The position numbers were made by a program, and so were the translations under genes. DNA of 64,000 nt from Liolophura sinensis (Eukaryota; Mollusca; Polyplacophora; Chitonida; Chitonidae). The notes beneath the pieces were generated by a model that worked only from the letters and a program-made list of their open reading frames with translations, was not told the origin of the DNA and did not search any database. Position 1 is the stretch's first letter. Each line of letters begins with the position of its first letter. The stretch is taken from assembly GCF_032854445.1 (NCBI RefSeq), contig NC_088306.1:2600373-2664372 (forward strand). The letters run 5' to 3'. Positions 34,667 through 46,540 of the stretch are shown piece after piece.

Positions 34667-36936
34667 TATACATATTGCTGTCTGTTGGGTTTCTTTGTTT
34701 AGAAGGGCTTCAGGTAATAAACCATTTGTGCGGTTGTTCGCAAACAAACATGAAAAATTTGGAATATATTTTGTGGTGCTTATAAAAAGTGATTTGTTTC
34801 TACAGAGATGTCTAATTGCTCATCACCTATACCTAGCCTACAGTGTTTATATACAATGTCATAAAACTGAATTACAGTGAGTTTGGCAACTCACACAAAG
34901 CAATGCGACTAGTATCACAGTTTGTAATTTGTTTTAAAAACATTGGAAATCTTAAAAAGTTTAAAAAACTCAGCGCAACTTAGCCTGGTTAAAGCATGAT
35001 GCTCAAAATTCTTTATACACTCGTTCAGATCAGGGACTGAAATACTGTAAATGAAACAATGGTTGCCCTTAACCTGGATAAGCATCAGTACCAAGGGATA
35101 ACCTTTCCTGCCTAAACTAATTTGAGCCAAAGCTGTATGATCTATTGTTTATTTCTGCCTTTGTGTTGACGATTTGTGTATTACATAAACCACCGCTGGA
35201 CAACAATAGTCAGCTTTGCTCAGCCTGGACCAGAGTTGCCATGGCATCTGGAAAGGCACTCCAGTGTGCCAAGTAACTAACATGACCCTACTGTATTTCT
35301 CATCATATATGGCTGTGGCACAGAGACAAGATTTCCGTGCTTGTGTCTAAATAGACCATCAACTGAAAACCACCCTCTCTCATTTGTAAACAAGAGTTGA
35401 GGTGAACACAACATACGCCCCAACAAATGCATTTGTTTGAAATGTACACGTACAAAAGAATACCAGCAGCACTGTGGTGAGCGTAACCCCTGAGGGAAAT
35501 CTTCATGGGTGTTGATGATACATGTAGATATATGGTTACCATGACAAATTCATGACGAAAACTGTTGGGTTGTAGTCTGGACACGAAATCATATCTATCT
35601 ATCTATATAGTATATATGAGGAAAATAGCTATCTGCTTACCATGACAACAGCGAAAGTGGACAAATCTGAGTTGTGATACACCGTCATCTGTGTATGTAT
35701 ATGTATGTATCCACCAAAAAGTAAAAGCCTATGCAGAAAACAGCTTGAGTTATACACTAGTTATACACGAATACAGACGAACAAAATCGCTATAACAAAT
35801 GCCGGGGGTGTATACAAAGCAGACCGTTTTATAAAATGCTAGAGTGAACTGAATTTGATGGTGTTCTCATAACTCACAAATTTGTGGATTCTGTTTTTTT
35901 ACTCAAAATCAGGAAAAAGTATGGGGTCAAGACTGATACAACATCTCTGTCAATATAAAATGGCTGCTCTACGGTAGTGTAGATCTGTACACTGGAAAAG
36001 GTGCATACATTGTACTAGATAAGAGGACTATATTCATGTACTGTGTACCGGTAAAGATGCAGGGAATATCTCATAACAAAGTTAAAATACGGAATATTAC
36101 AAACTTCGAATGTTGTGTCAGCAGATGAAGCGTTACAACATTATCCCAGTGTTTGAAAACTTGAACACTTTGTTTGAAAAAGGAAAAAAAAAAAAAAAAA
36201 AAACAGATGTTGGCCCGTACAGTCAAGAATATGTAAAAATTTTATCTACAAATGCTTTATATTGTAACATTTAAAGTGCAAAACAAATAGAAAGATATAT
36301 ACATACATGTGTATTTATTTTATTTGCAGGTTGTATGAACAACTATCTGGCTTTACCGCTATATATTTTACTGAAATCATCTATTTTTTCTGGATAAGGC
36401 CACAGCAATGTAAAATTGTTGTTTAGAGGGCAGAATAAATCTTGCTTTCAACTAATTCGTTGAAAATCATAAAACAACAATATGGGAAAAAAAAATAAGA
36501 AAAGGTGGAATTTGTAGTTTTATCTTTAATCTATTCTTGGATAAACATTGAGAGAGACAAAAAAAAACAAAATCCCTATCAAAATTTAGTGTAGGACCCT
36601 TTTGGGGATGGTTATCGAGGCTACACCCAACCACAATATTTTTTATGATGGCCTGGTCTTTTATGTTTTAAGGATTACTGACTTTGGCTGCCTTTTTGCT
36701 TGGAATACATCTATATTGGCCTGTTTACTCTCTATCAGCTTTCTTGGTGTCATTGCCTCAGTAATAAATCCTAAATTATTTTTATTTTTGGAGTTTTCAC
36801 CCCAAACTTACCAGCTGAAGTTTAACATTTTACAAGAGACACCATTTGCCTAATTCTGAATGATTCACTCACCTACAGATCCACTTAGGACTTCTTGTCA
36901 AGTTTGATTCATTTCTTATCAGACAAACATATGAGT

Positions 36937-37135
36937 TATTTATTTATCTGATTGGCGTTTTACGCTGTACTCAAGAATATTTCACTAAAACGACATCCGC
37001 CAACATTATGGTTGAAATGGAGGAAATCGGGCAGAGCCTGGGGGGTACCCACGACCATCCACAGGTTGATGCCAGGCCACTCAATTTACCAGAAACCGGC
37101 TGTGCTTCTGCTTCAGCTTATGCTGGCTTCCTGAT
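36937..37135 (-). repeat. SINE type A, minus orientation
   Basis: 'tttatttatctgattggcgt', 'acgctgtactcaagaatatt', 'ccacgaccatccacaggttg' and 'cagcttatgctggcttcctg' are recognisable. It ends about 70 bp from the stop codon of the membrane-protein gene, and its inverted tail supplies AATAAA motifs on the minus strand. Confidence 0.82.
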
Positions 37136-37203
37136 ACTGATAATACAAAGGTTTACTCTTTGTCTCTCCAACAATCACTTGTCTTCAGCGACTCGATAAA
37201 ATC

Positions 37204-37832
37204 CTATACAAATCGTCCAATAATCACTCCAAGAGTCACAAACACGAAGAAAATTCCTATCTCCTCTCTTGTGCACATCTGAAAAAACGTCAGTTCCTTT
37301 TTTCTGGCATGTTGATGTAGGACGTACACAGGAATGATGATGTGTAGCAGGTCAGGCACCATGAGTCCTATATCACGCGTACTCTGAAAATTCTTCCCCA
37401 GGCCCAGGAAAACGTGGACCAAGAATTGATCCATACTCGCCACCAGGATGTGAACGGCGTTAATAGTGACGATGAAGAGGATCTTCCACGAGTTAATCTC
37501 GTTACGGAGGTCGCACAGGTTGAGCACCATGCAGGTTGCGGCAATCTCTGTCAGCGTGAAGAACATGTGATGGTAGTAGTAGTTGAAGAACTCCTCGTTG
37601 TAGTAGTTGAAGTAGGACCACCACGAGTAGTATTGTGGGTAGAGGTTGACCAGGTACAGCGCAAGCATGCTGCGACGAACCACTCCCCTCCGCACGAGCG
37701 GCACTAAGTACTTAACGCTCTCGTATCCCATCAGTACAAAGAACACGGTGAAGATCCACACCTTCAGGGAGGTTTTCGTGGAGTTGAAGTAGATGTGCTT
37801 GTATGGAGTTTTCCCGGGGTTCTCATAGCGAC
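37204..37832 (-). CDS. Membrane-protein gene, exon 3 (terminal)
   Basis: Acceptor ccatttgcag then GTCGCTATGAG, encoding RYENPGKTPYKH and six further hydrophobic stretches, ending in the last membrane segment with TAG at 37206-37204. The long open frame and the alternation of hydrophobic blocks with charged loops (DLRNEINSW, HARKKELTF) leave little doubt that it is coding. Confidence 0.87.
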
Positions 37833-40800
37833 CTGCAAATGGGCAGATAACTCTGTTATTATTTGATATGTGCAAAAAAAAACGCCTTTTGTACCCCAGA
37901 ACATCTTACTTAATATACAACGGTTGTCATTTCATCACATAGGTGGAGGAAACTGGAGATGAACAATTTTCTCATTCTAGACGGAGACTTTTTATTTAAT
38001 TCATTGGCGCTTAACGCCGTACTCAAGAATATTTCACTTATATGACGAAGGCCAGAATTATGATAGGAGGACACCGGGTAAAACCCACGATCGTCTACAG
38101 GTTGCTGACAGACCTTCCTACACAAAGCCGGAGAGGAAGCCAGCATACGCTGGACTTGAATTCACAGCGACCCCATTGGCGGAACGCTCCTGGGTCATTG
38201 CACAGTGCTGGCTTGCTAATCCCCTCAGCCACAGAGGCGCCTGAGAGGCTTGTGTAACTGTACTGCAGTGATGTAAAGTATCACCATTGACGAAATCATT
38301 TTACTTAATTTCTGGACTAACTCCTGTCATAAGAAAACCGTGGAAACACTAACAAACCTGAGAGAACTTTTTGGTACTTTTTTTTATATTTTAGGCCACA
38401 TCATAATTTCCATATTAAGAAATAAAGAGCAAACTTTTCATGCTTCAGACCATGACACCAAGTGTCACATGTACACCATCAGAGAGTGACACCAAGTGTC
38501 ACATGTACACCATCAGACAATGACACCAAGTGTCATGTACACCATCAGAGACACCAAGTGTCAAATGTACCCCATCAGGCAGTGACACCAAGTGTCACAT
38601 GTATACCATCAGACAATGACACCAACTGTCACATGCACACCATCAGGCAGTGACACCAAGTGCCACATGCACACCATCAGACGGTGACACCAAGTGTCAT
38701 ATGTACACCATCAGTCTGTGACACCAACTGTCACATGCACATCATCAGACAGTGACACCATGTGTCACATGCACACCATCAGAGAGTGACACCATCAGAC
38801 AGTGACACCATGTGTCACATGCACACCATCAAACAGTGACACCAACTGTCACATGCACACCATCAGACAGTGACACCAAGTGTCACATGCACACCATCAG
38901 ACAGTGACACCAAGTGTCACATGCACACTATCAGTCAGTGACACCAAGTGTCACATGCACACCATCAGACAGTCACACCATGTGTCACATGCACACCATC
39001 AGGCAGTGACACCATGTGTCACATGCACACCATCAGGCAGTGACACCATCACACAGTGATACCATGTGTCACATGCACACCATCAGGCAGTGACACCAAA
39101 TGTCACATGCACACCATCAGACAGTGACACCAAGTGTCACATGCACACCATCAGACAGTGACACCAACTGTCACATGTATACCATCAGAAATAGCATCAG
39201 ACGACTCCTACATGATTATTTGGCCTTCTTTGTCAACATTAGTTCAGCCATACCAATCAGTGTATCCTTGAAGCACGTCAGTATTGATGCAGACATGGGA
39301 ACGGTACAGATGCAGACATGGGAACCGTACAGCTGCAGACATGGGAACAGTATTGATGCAGACATGGGAACAGTACAGATGCAGACATGGGAAAGGTGCT
39401 GATGCAGACATGGGAACGGTACTGATGCAGACATGGGAACAGTATTGATGCAGACATGGGAACAGCATTGATGCAGACATGGGAACAGCATTGATGCAGA
39501 CATGGGAAAAGTACAGAGGCAGATATGTGAACAGTATTGATGTAGACATGGGAATAGTGTTGATAAACCATGGGAACAGTACAGATGCAGACAATGAAAC
39601 GGTATTGATGCAGACATGGGAAGAGTATGGACGTACACATGGGAACAGTACTGATGCACACATGGGAACAGTAGTGATGCAGACATGGGAACGGTACTGA
39701 TGCAGACAAGGGAAGAGTATTGATGCAGACATGGGAACAGTATTGATGCAGACAATGAAAAGGTATTGATCAAACAAAGGAACGGTATTGATGTACACAT
39801 GGGAGCAGTTTTGATGCAGACATGGGAACATAGTCAACTGATCTCAGATCTAACGGCAAATGTGCATTTTAAAGGAGAATATAAAGGACAAGAGTTAGAA
39901 GGCTCATACACAGTTATACAGACCTCTGAAGACTGTGTCGAAGCAGTTACAGCTGCAACTTTTCCTGTCTATCTCAGGTTTGTCCGGCACCCATATCATC
40001 AGGTAAAACACTCCTACAGAAAACAGACCATCAGGTAAAACACCCATAAAGAGAATACAAATACAGTGTGAACATTTTCACTCAACCTGCAGATGGCTGA
40101 GGGTTTCCCCCAGGCTCTGCCCAGTTTTCTCCCACCATAATGCTGGCCGCAGTTGTAGAAGTGAAATATTCTTGAGTACGGCACAAAGCACCACTTAAAT
40201 TTTAAAAAATAAATGCCTGGTGTTGGTATACTGTGACTGGGCAGAACATCATGTCAGGTGTTAGAAAACTGGGCAGAGCCTGTGGGAAACCCTCAACCAT
40301 CTGCAGAACTTCCCGTGTGTGACCAGATAGAAAGCCTGCATCAGCTGGACTTGAACTCACGCCACTGGTGAGAGGCTTCTGGGTTTGCTTTGCTATCACA
40401 CTGACCACTACATGTAGGTCCCCGGAAGAATACCGATTGAGTGTATGAAGTTAGCTGTCATAGCGGATAATTACATTCAGTTTTGAGTGATATTTGCCTT
40501 TTAAGAGCTCCTGTCAATGATGTGCTTTACAGAGAAGCAAATCTTACAACTCTTGGAACAGAGGTGTTCTCTACCTACAGTTAATACAATTACCAGCTGT
40601 AATAATTCCTTATCACTTGTATTCTCAGTGAAATCCCTAGTAATCTTAATCAAGCAAGTAGAGGGCAATGCTGTTACAAGATTGACTTGTCTTCATACAA
40701 TATATTTATTAATTTGATTGGTGTTTTACGGCACACTCAAGAACATTTCACTTACACGACAGCTGCCAGCATTACGCTAGGAGGAAACCCACTACCATTG

Positions 40801-43800
40801 GTAGGTTGTTGGATGACCTTCCCATGTACAGGCAGAGAGGAAGCCAGTATGAGCTGGACTTGAACTCACAGTAACCACATTGGGTCATTGTCGTCTTCAT
40901 ACAAGGCTTCTCGCCCCATTCAACTTCTACCCACCGAGATGTAGATATGGCAGAATTACGACGAGGAACACTCCCATGAAGAAAGCCAAGACTTTGTCTT
41001 TAACAGTTTTGACAGAGTCGACACTGGCATAGTGAAGATCCGTCAGTCTCTTCTCCATGTAGCTCTGCACGCCAGTGTCTCCGTAACCAGACATCTTCTT
41101 AGAATAGTAATCACCCAGCATTGTGAAACTGATATCTTCATCCACATTAATCTAAAATAGAATATTTATAATTATGACATAATATCTCCACAGATGGATT
41201 GTTCCACAAAGGAAGCAGGTTTACAGACTAAAGCAAATCCATTTGCGATACAACTACTGAAGTGTCCCTAGGATAAAAAAAAAGACAGGGTGTGAACAGA
41301 AAAAGGAAACAAAACAATAACTGAGGAATTTCTTGTCAGATTTATCCGGTGGTAAGTACTCAAATACAATGTAAAAATTACCAGTGATATTTGTAGATGA
41401 AGGTATCGCTTGTATCTGAACAAATCGCCAGTAAAATCATCTCTCTGCAGGGACTACATGCTCCTGCATACTGATTCTTGTTTCATATTGATTCTTCTTT
41501 CGCGTTGTAAATTAATCTCCTGGCAGTCCTACTCGAAATAATACACTCGCAACAATACCAACAAGGTTTTTATAAACTCAAAAGAAATGGGGTTACTTTT
41601 TTGGGATGAGAAAGCCTAATGCGGATATGGGTGGGCAGATTTTACTTTCTTTTTTTTTTCTCTACTTAATTTGGGCAGATGAAAGGTTTTCGATTTTGTC
41701 ACGTGAACGGTGAAGATTTTGGCAGGTTTAGGTAACATTAGGTCACCTTGGACACATTCCCTTTTATTAATTATACCCGGATAATTTCTTACTGAGACTG
41801 ACTTATTCATACTATACCGGTACTGAAATAATGTTGTGTGTCGAAAAGTGGACCCGCAATACTCCACGTTCACTTCCATTACTGCCTTTGTAGTGCACTT
41901 TTAGGAGTTTTGTAACATGCAAACAATTTCGACAACATTTCTGAACATTCATTTACGTTTCCAATTTGTAAATTTATCCATCGTCATTAAATTCTTACCA
42001 TGCAAAAGCTCAAAACAACTTACAACGGCGAAGTGTTAAGCGTGAACGTGCGAACAGCACGCCAAAATCTGTTTATGGAGAGTTACCTCCCTTTGGCCGA
42101 TTTGTTGGGCTCACACAGAAGGGGTATGGCTGGCTCAGTTTTACGGTGGCTCGCAGAAACATTGCCCGCTACTAACAGGTCTACTGGAACAAATTCCCCC
42201 CAACGAAACATTCGTGGTTGGGTGTGTTGTATCCTAACGCATTGCCTAGTCGAGTCATTACGCTTACATGTCTTAAATTTCACAGAAAGCGGAGAAAGTC
42301 TAAACATGTGTAGACCAAAGCTAAGCTGGACGTTCCCACCGTAACGTAAAATTTTTTTTTTTTTTTTTATGTTTGGGCAGGGTGATGGGCCGCGAAAATT
42401 TTATCCCACCCAACAGTCTGTTTACACAGAGCATACAATTCTTGAAGAGAATGTTGGGTTAGATAAAATTTTCGCGGCCCATCAACTTGCCCGAAGTTTA
42501 AAAAAAAATCCAAACATGGCAGACATTCATTTGAGTTGTCCATTTCGAAAGTTTAAAGGGCTGGATTACTGTTGAAAGATGGTTTACCATTGCTCGCTTT
42601 GACATATTACATTTCGGGCGTTTTAGGAAATCGGTAGATAGCAACAATAAGAGGGTTCGAGCTGGGTTTTTTTTTAGTGAAATTGTCTGCGTGGAAGTCT
42701 ATATAACCGAAGCTGGGCGTTTCGTGCAGGAGACAAAATAACGTACCCTTTGTTATAGTTCAATTAAATTAAACGTTGAGGCCTGTTTCCTGATATTTAC
42801 TTGCTTGAAGGCATGCATATCAAAAATTGTGGCTTTACTATACAGTAACCCGTTTGTCCATCATATATATTTTCTACTCCGGGAATATTACTTTTTTCCA
42901 AATTATCCAAAACCATCTATAGAGTGAAATGTACCTTTGTTATTCAGGTTATCCATTATTTGTAGAAATATACAGGCTGCAGAGGTGTAGGAAGCGGGGG
43001 GCCAAGGGGGCCTCCCCCCCCCCCGCCAACTTTTCAGGTTCCGGAAATTATATATACTTGTAAGACAAACAGGCTCCTTCGCCAAATGAAAATCATCACA
43101 CTATTGCAAATATATTTTCTTGATAAACTAAACGTGATTAACTGCAATTTTCCCAGTGCACATTACTATTAGTATAGGGCCTACATCTTTTTTCCGTTCT
43201 TGGACCTACATATTTATATATGTTCATGAGTTAGCTCCCTTAGATGGGACTCGTCAGTCGATTGAAATGGAGCCGCCTGACAAACTTCGTCGAGTTCAAC
43301 GGTCGATAGATTCCTTTTTTTACAACATCTGCAAATCGAACTTTGTCCTCTAGTAATGCAAGCCCCTCCACAAGCGAACAAAGTCAGGTAGTGAAGTACG
43401 CCGTCAACCGTAAATCAAGAAGTAAACAATAACAAAATAAACAACAACAGCAACTACTATAGCGTGATACATTTATAAACAAATATTAGGCCTAAGAACT
43501 GCTGACAACTTTGTCATATGCCTGGGTATAATTTAAGAAAAAATATTTTATGGGATCTAACTTTGTACTTTTGAAAACTGATCTACTCACAGTTATAAGC
43601 TAGGGTTAAAACGCCTAAAGTGTGTTGAATTATTTAATATACAAAATCCCAACTTTTCTGAATACTAGCTTCTAAAGTATTATCATATGTGAAGTTTAGG
43701 ACTAAATATTCGACAAGATTAGCGTATAATAACAAATAATAATGGGTAAAAGCGTAGACCCGTACATAGGGCGTGCAATCTCTCCTATAGCCCGATTTTT

Positions 43801-44569
43801 TTTTTTTTTTTTGTACTGTTATTATTGTTTTGAATCAAACACAAACGGCAGTTAAAACATAAAAAAAAACATGCATACAGATACAATCTCAAAATATAGG
43901 GCCCATTAGGCCTATATTCCACAAAGTTATTCTGGTAATATGCCTATATTTATTGACGAGAAAAAAAAAGTATTGACCGAGAATCGAAAGCAATCCAGCG
44001 CGAATAGGCCGGCAAGTTTACCACTAAGGCCCGGTAAAAACATGGATGTTTCTTTCCACCGATTGTCCTCCATAGGGGTTAAATGCTTGTACCGGTATTA
44101 GTCCATCTATACCAACCTTTCTCCGGCATGCATAAATTTAATGTTGAATTCTGGATAAATTGTTACAATGTTTTTTGTTGACTGGTGGTTCTCCAGGCAA
44201 AAGCGTCAACGATTGAGCTAAACGTATATTTCCATTTTTTTGCAGGGAGGCTTAAATAGTCAATTACACCTCAATTGGCATATTGCCTGGAGAACCAGGC
44301 AACCCTAGATACGACAAATCGTCTCTAAGGCGATATAGCTCCTTCAGAGCTTCCGAGGCCTTGGCGGCCCCTGGACCCTCGCTTTTTTTGCTGGGATTCT
44401 TGGCCAGTTTCCCCCCGCCCCCTCCTTTGGAATTGCTCCCTACGCTCCTGTACTGGTGACACGAAAGTTCTGTGAAGGCACCACTGATCACTGAATATGG
44501 TCTGCAGAGTAGTCTCCCATAAATGCAAAGCTGTTCATGTTCAACACGAAGTAGCCTCCCCTTGTACAC
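37204..44569 (-). CDS. Multi-pass membrane protein gene, three exons, family not recognised
   Basis: Exons on the minus strand: 44569-44270, 41151-40935, and 37832-37204 with stop. Intron 1 has donor GAG|GTGTAA and acceptor ttctattttag|ATT, phase 0. Intron 2 has donor CTCG|GTGGGT and acceptor ccatttgcag|GTC, phase 1. Both junctions keep one frame, giving about 381 residues. The N-terminal 70 residues are basic and glycine-rich. Around residues 75-90 is a helix (EALKELYRLRDDLSYLG), then a soluble stretch with YMEKRLTDLHYASVDSV. Hydrophobic segments follow: VLAFFMGVFLVVILPYLHL, VWIFTVFFVLMGYES, a Tyr/Trp-rich stretch (YPQYYSWWSYFNYYN), FFTLTEIAATCMVLNL, ILFIVTINAVHILVASM, VPDLLHIIIPVYVLHQHA and IGIFFVFVTLGVIIG. 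About seven membrane passes are inferred. The start codon is uncertain: exon 1 could begin at an acceptor inside the open frame. The function is unknown. Confidence 0.78.
37988..38245 (-). repeat. SINE type A, near full length, minus orientation
   Basis: 'tggcgcttaacgccgtactc', 'cacgatcgtctacaggttgc', 'cgctggacttgaattcacag' and 'gaacgctcctgggtcattgc', then the head 'cctcagccacagaggcgcct'. It lies in intron 2 of the membrane-protein gene. Confidence 0.9.
38453..39188 (+). repeat. 34-bp minisatellite with a hairpin in each unit, about 21 copies
   Basis: The typical unit contains tgacaccaagtgtcacatgc and acaccatcagacag. Most units carry TGACAC-NNN-GTGTCA, a 6-bp-arm inverted repeat; loop variants are caa, cat and caac-type. 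Some units are shortened. It lies in intron 2 of the membrane-protein gene. Confidence 0.94.
39281..39830 (+). repeat. 23-bp minisatellite, about 24 copies
   Basis: The core gatgcagacatgggaacagt recurs about every 23 bp with many variants (atgtagac, atgtacac, acaatgaaac). It starts about 90 bp after the 34-bp array. Long frames across it on both strands are artefacts of the repetition. Confidence 0.94.
40083..40200 (+). repeat. SINE type A, 3' part
   Basis: It starts at 'caacctgcagatggctgagg' and runs through 'ccaccataatgctggccgca' to the caaagcaccact tail. It pairs with the inverted copy beginning at 40262. Confidence 0.85.
40262..40422 (-). repeat. SINE type A, minus orientation, 3' module missing
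   Basis: 'aaactgggcagagcctgtgg', 'aaccctcaaccatctgcaga', 'cagctggacttgaactcacg', 'ggtgagaggcttctgggttt' and head remains to 40422. Confidence 0.82.
40695..40900 (-). repeat. SINE type A, minus orientation, next to exon 2
   Basis: 'tttgattggtgttttacggc', 'actcaagaacatttcactta', 'gaggaaacccactaccattg' and 'atgagctggacttgaactca'. It ends about 35 bp inside the intron from the exon 2 donor. Confidence 0.88.
40935..41151 (-). CDS. Membrane-protein gene, exon 2
   Basis: 217 nt, encoding INVDEDISFTMLGDYY through the first hydrophobic segment. The acceptor has a good T-rich tract. The donor GTGGGT is weaker than consensus, but it is the only one that restores the exon 3 frame. Confidence 0.82.
41152..44269 (-). 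other. Intron 1 of the membrane-protein gene
   Basis: 3.1 kb bounded by the GT and AG described for the gene. It contains the 40-bp-arm inverted repeat at 42375-42492, a T run near 42351-42369, C/G-rich homopolymers near 43010-43024, and a T run near 43797-43812. Open frames 42000-42344 and 43156-43353 (+) show no recognised motif. Confidence 0.65.
42375..42492. repeat. Inverted repeat, 40-bp arms, 38-bp loop
   Basis: Arm 42375-42414 (starting gggcagggtgatgggccgcg) and arm 42453-42492 (ending gcggcccatcaacttgccc) are inverted complements with a few mismatches. The perfect central stretch contains cgcgaaaattttat. A homopolymeric T tract lies just upstream. Confidence 0.88.
44270..44569 (-). 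CDS. Membrane-protein gene, exon 1 (5' limit uncertain)
   Basis: The frame opens at an ATG at 44569 and runs to PIE before donor GAG|GTGTAA. Internal AG acceptors exist (for example before YRSVGSNSK, about 44453), so 44569 may not be the true start. The first 60 residues lack acidic residues except two Glu and are rich in Arg, Cys and Tyr, which could be a targeting sequence or untranslated sequence read as protein. Confidence 0.6.
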
Positions 44570-44599
44570 GAAATAACAGTAACTCGCATGCTAACATTT

Positions 44600-46200
44600 A
44601 TGTGTGACACGAGGCCATTGTGGGAGATGGAAATCAATGTGTACAATGTGTACGGGTACTCTGTACATCCCATACCGTACACATCATCAGCTGTTATGAG
44701 TTTAATATTTTTATTCCATAAAAATAAATCAATTTTCTGACTATGTACGATTACGTGTGCGTGTGTGCTACGTGCTATTTCTTCGTTTAGGTCTACCGTC
44801 GTTGTATGTAATCGTATCACCTGTTTTGTGGATGAAGACACATATTCTTATTGAGGAAAATATTTCACAATACCGGAAATGCAGCTTGAACAATATATAC
44901 ATACGTGAAAACTACATATTACTTTTTCTACCTCTTCCTTCAGGTACATATTATAATCCATCCTTTGTACATACATGTAAACATATAAATACACGTAGGC
45001 CCTACATATAAATACATGCACGTAAACGTAAAAATACATGCGTGTAAACATATTAGTACATGTGCATATAAATACTAAGAACTATCGGGTACATATTTTG
45101 ATGCTTAATTCACCATTGTTATATTGCATGTTTAATATGTATGCACAAATCTACTGTATGTAGGCCTATACACGTTGTACATACTTTGCTTAATTGTGTT
45201 GTACTACTGTGGGTGAAGCATGAAGACCTCGCCGTCAAATGCATTTGATCTAGTTTCACTCTCGTGTGTTTTCTCAGCTGTGCAGTCCCCCGACATAAAT
45301 CCTGTGCAGTTATACCAGAAACGATATAGGTGTATCTTAAAAGTACCGTAACAAAAATATTACTACGGTACTAAAAACAAATTATAAATGACGTTCTCTT
45401 AATTATTAATCTAGCTATGAATTAAATTATAAATATTAGTGCCCGTAAATAAAACCCGGTTGTCGATGATGATTTGAATACGGACCTTTAAAAGCATCTT
45501 CAAAAAGAATTGGAGGCGTGTATGTGTATGGGCATGCATGTATAGGCGATACACACGTGCGATCTTGTGCTTAGATCTCAAATTACTTCCTGATTATACA
45601 GTTTATATAAATATGATGTTTGAAATCTACGGGATTTTTTTTCTATTAATTTATTTTTTATACATTCATTCATTATTTTTTTTTCTAATTATTTATTTAT
45701 TATTTGCATTATTATTATACTTCGTCGTGTCATGAGCCTATTAGCCTACATGTAGGGCCCTATATAGGCGTACATCTCATGATCTCTTTGACTTCTGGTG
45801 CGTTACTGTAGTCATATCAGTGTATGTATTTAAAAGAACAAGCCTAATCTTCACCTTCTTAAAAAATAAACAATTTATAAACAGACAAATTAATTATTCG
45901 TGAAAAGACTTAGAAGTTCCTGGCTTATATCTGCATTCTGTATGAAGTTACTGATCTGTCACCTTGTGGGTCAAAGGTTAAGAATGTGGCCAGGTCATAA
46001 CCTGTACAGGTATTCATGTTACTACGCTGTTTCGATGCTGTAGCCCAGTGTGTAAACGATTCTGGTGCTTATACATGGGGATTGTTTGATGATCTCGCGT
46101 ATTTCAACATACTTTACTATTTTTCTGCGTTATACATGTATTAAATAGAATTTTCTGGGTTTATTCACACCGCACTATATTTTATGGCCCAGGAATACAA
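44600..46200. other. Intergenic region between divergent genes
   Basis: It separates the minus-strand membrane-protein gene from the plus-strand leader at about 46.2 kb, so both promoters may lie here. No TATA box or other core element is convincing. Much is AT-rich, with atacatgtaaacatataaat-like low-complexity runs at 44960-45070. Confidence 0.45.
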
Positions 46201-46230
46201 ACCGAAATACGGTCACACCCTTGAGACAAC

Positions 46231-46317
46231 ATGGCGGAGGTCTTGGGAGGCAGGACGACAAGTGGCAGGCAAGACATGAAGCAAAGTGACAAACATGCAG
46301 AATTTTTATTGATTTAG
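46231..46317 (+). promoter_or_regulatory. Upstream ORF, 28 codons, in a probable 5' leader
   Basis: ATG GCG GAG in good context (acaacATGG) opens a 28-codon frame beginning MAEVLGGRTTSGRQD and ending TAG at 46315-46317, about 220 bp before the main candidate start. If both are in one transcript, it would limit translation of the main frame. Alternatively it is itself a first exon of another isoform. Confidence 0.35.
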
Positions 46318-46540
46318 ACAACAGATTTAAGTAAACTGTCTGGGAATGCTCAGATAAGCAACTTGGACTAATCTGGCCTCGCCTGAAAAGGACGAAAACA
46401 CACTGGAATACCGGAACTAAGTGACCAAACCCGACTTGTGGCTTTTGATTGAATAAGTTGTCAGCGTATATCGAATCAGTGGTGGGGAGCCGTTTAGTTG
46501 TGCCTGGCGAAGAGTTTACTTTTCTAGAGAAACAAACATC

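Larger units (their letters stand above)
32400..36930. other. Long AT-rich non-coding stretch
   Basis: No exon-like frame was recognised in 4.5 kb. It lies just downstream of the minus-strand membrane-protein gene, so part may be its 3' UTR; no clear polyadenylation signal was chosen. Contents noted separately: an R4 repeat, a MITE and a GT/AT microsatellite. A poly-A run lies at about 36186-36203. A palindromic CRE-like site TGTGACGTCACA is at 34001-34012. Confidence 0.5.

Noticed and set aside
38453-39188. CRISPR-like array of palindromic repeats
   Set aside because: No unique spacers; units are contiguous tandem copies, and the sequence is clearly animal.
39216-39837. Minus-strand ORFs of 143-197 codons rich in Cys, His and Ser
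   Set aside because: They arise from the 23-bp minisatellite; three overlapping frames are open together, which is typical of tandem repeats rather than genes.
42000-42344. 114-codon plus ORF
   Set aside because: No recognised motif, overlaps an opposite-strand frame and sits in an intron; length is within chance for this base composition.
43156-43353. Small plus ORF with PPDKLRRVQRSID
   Set aside because: It lies inside intron 1 of the minus-strand gene, has no splice or family support and is short.
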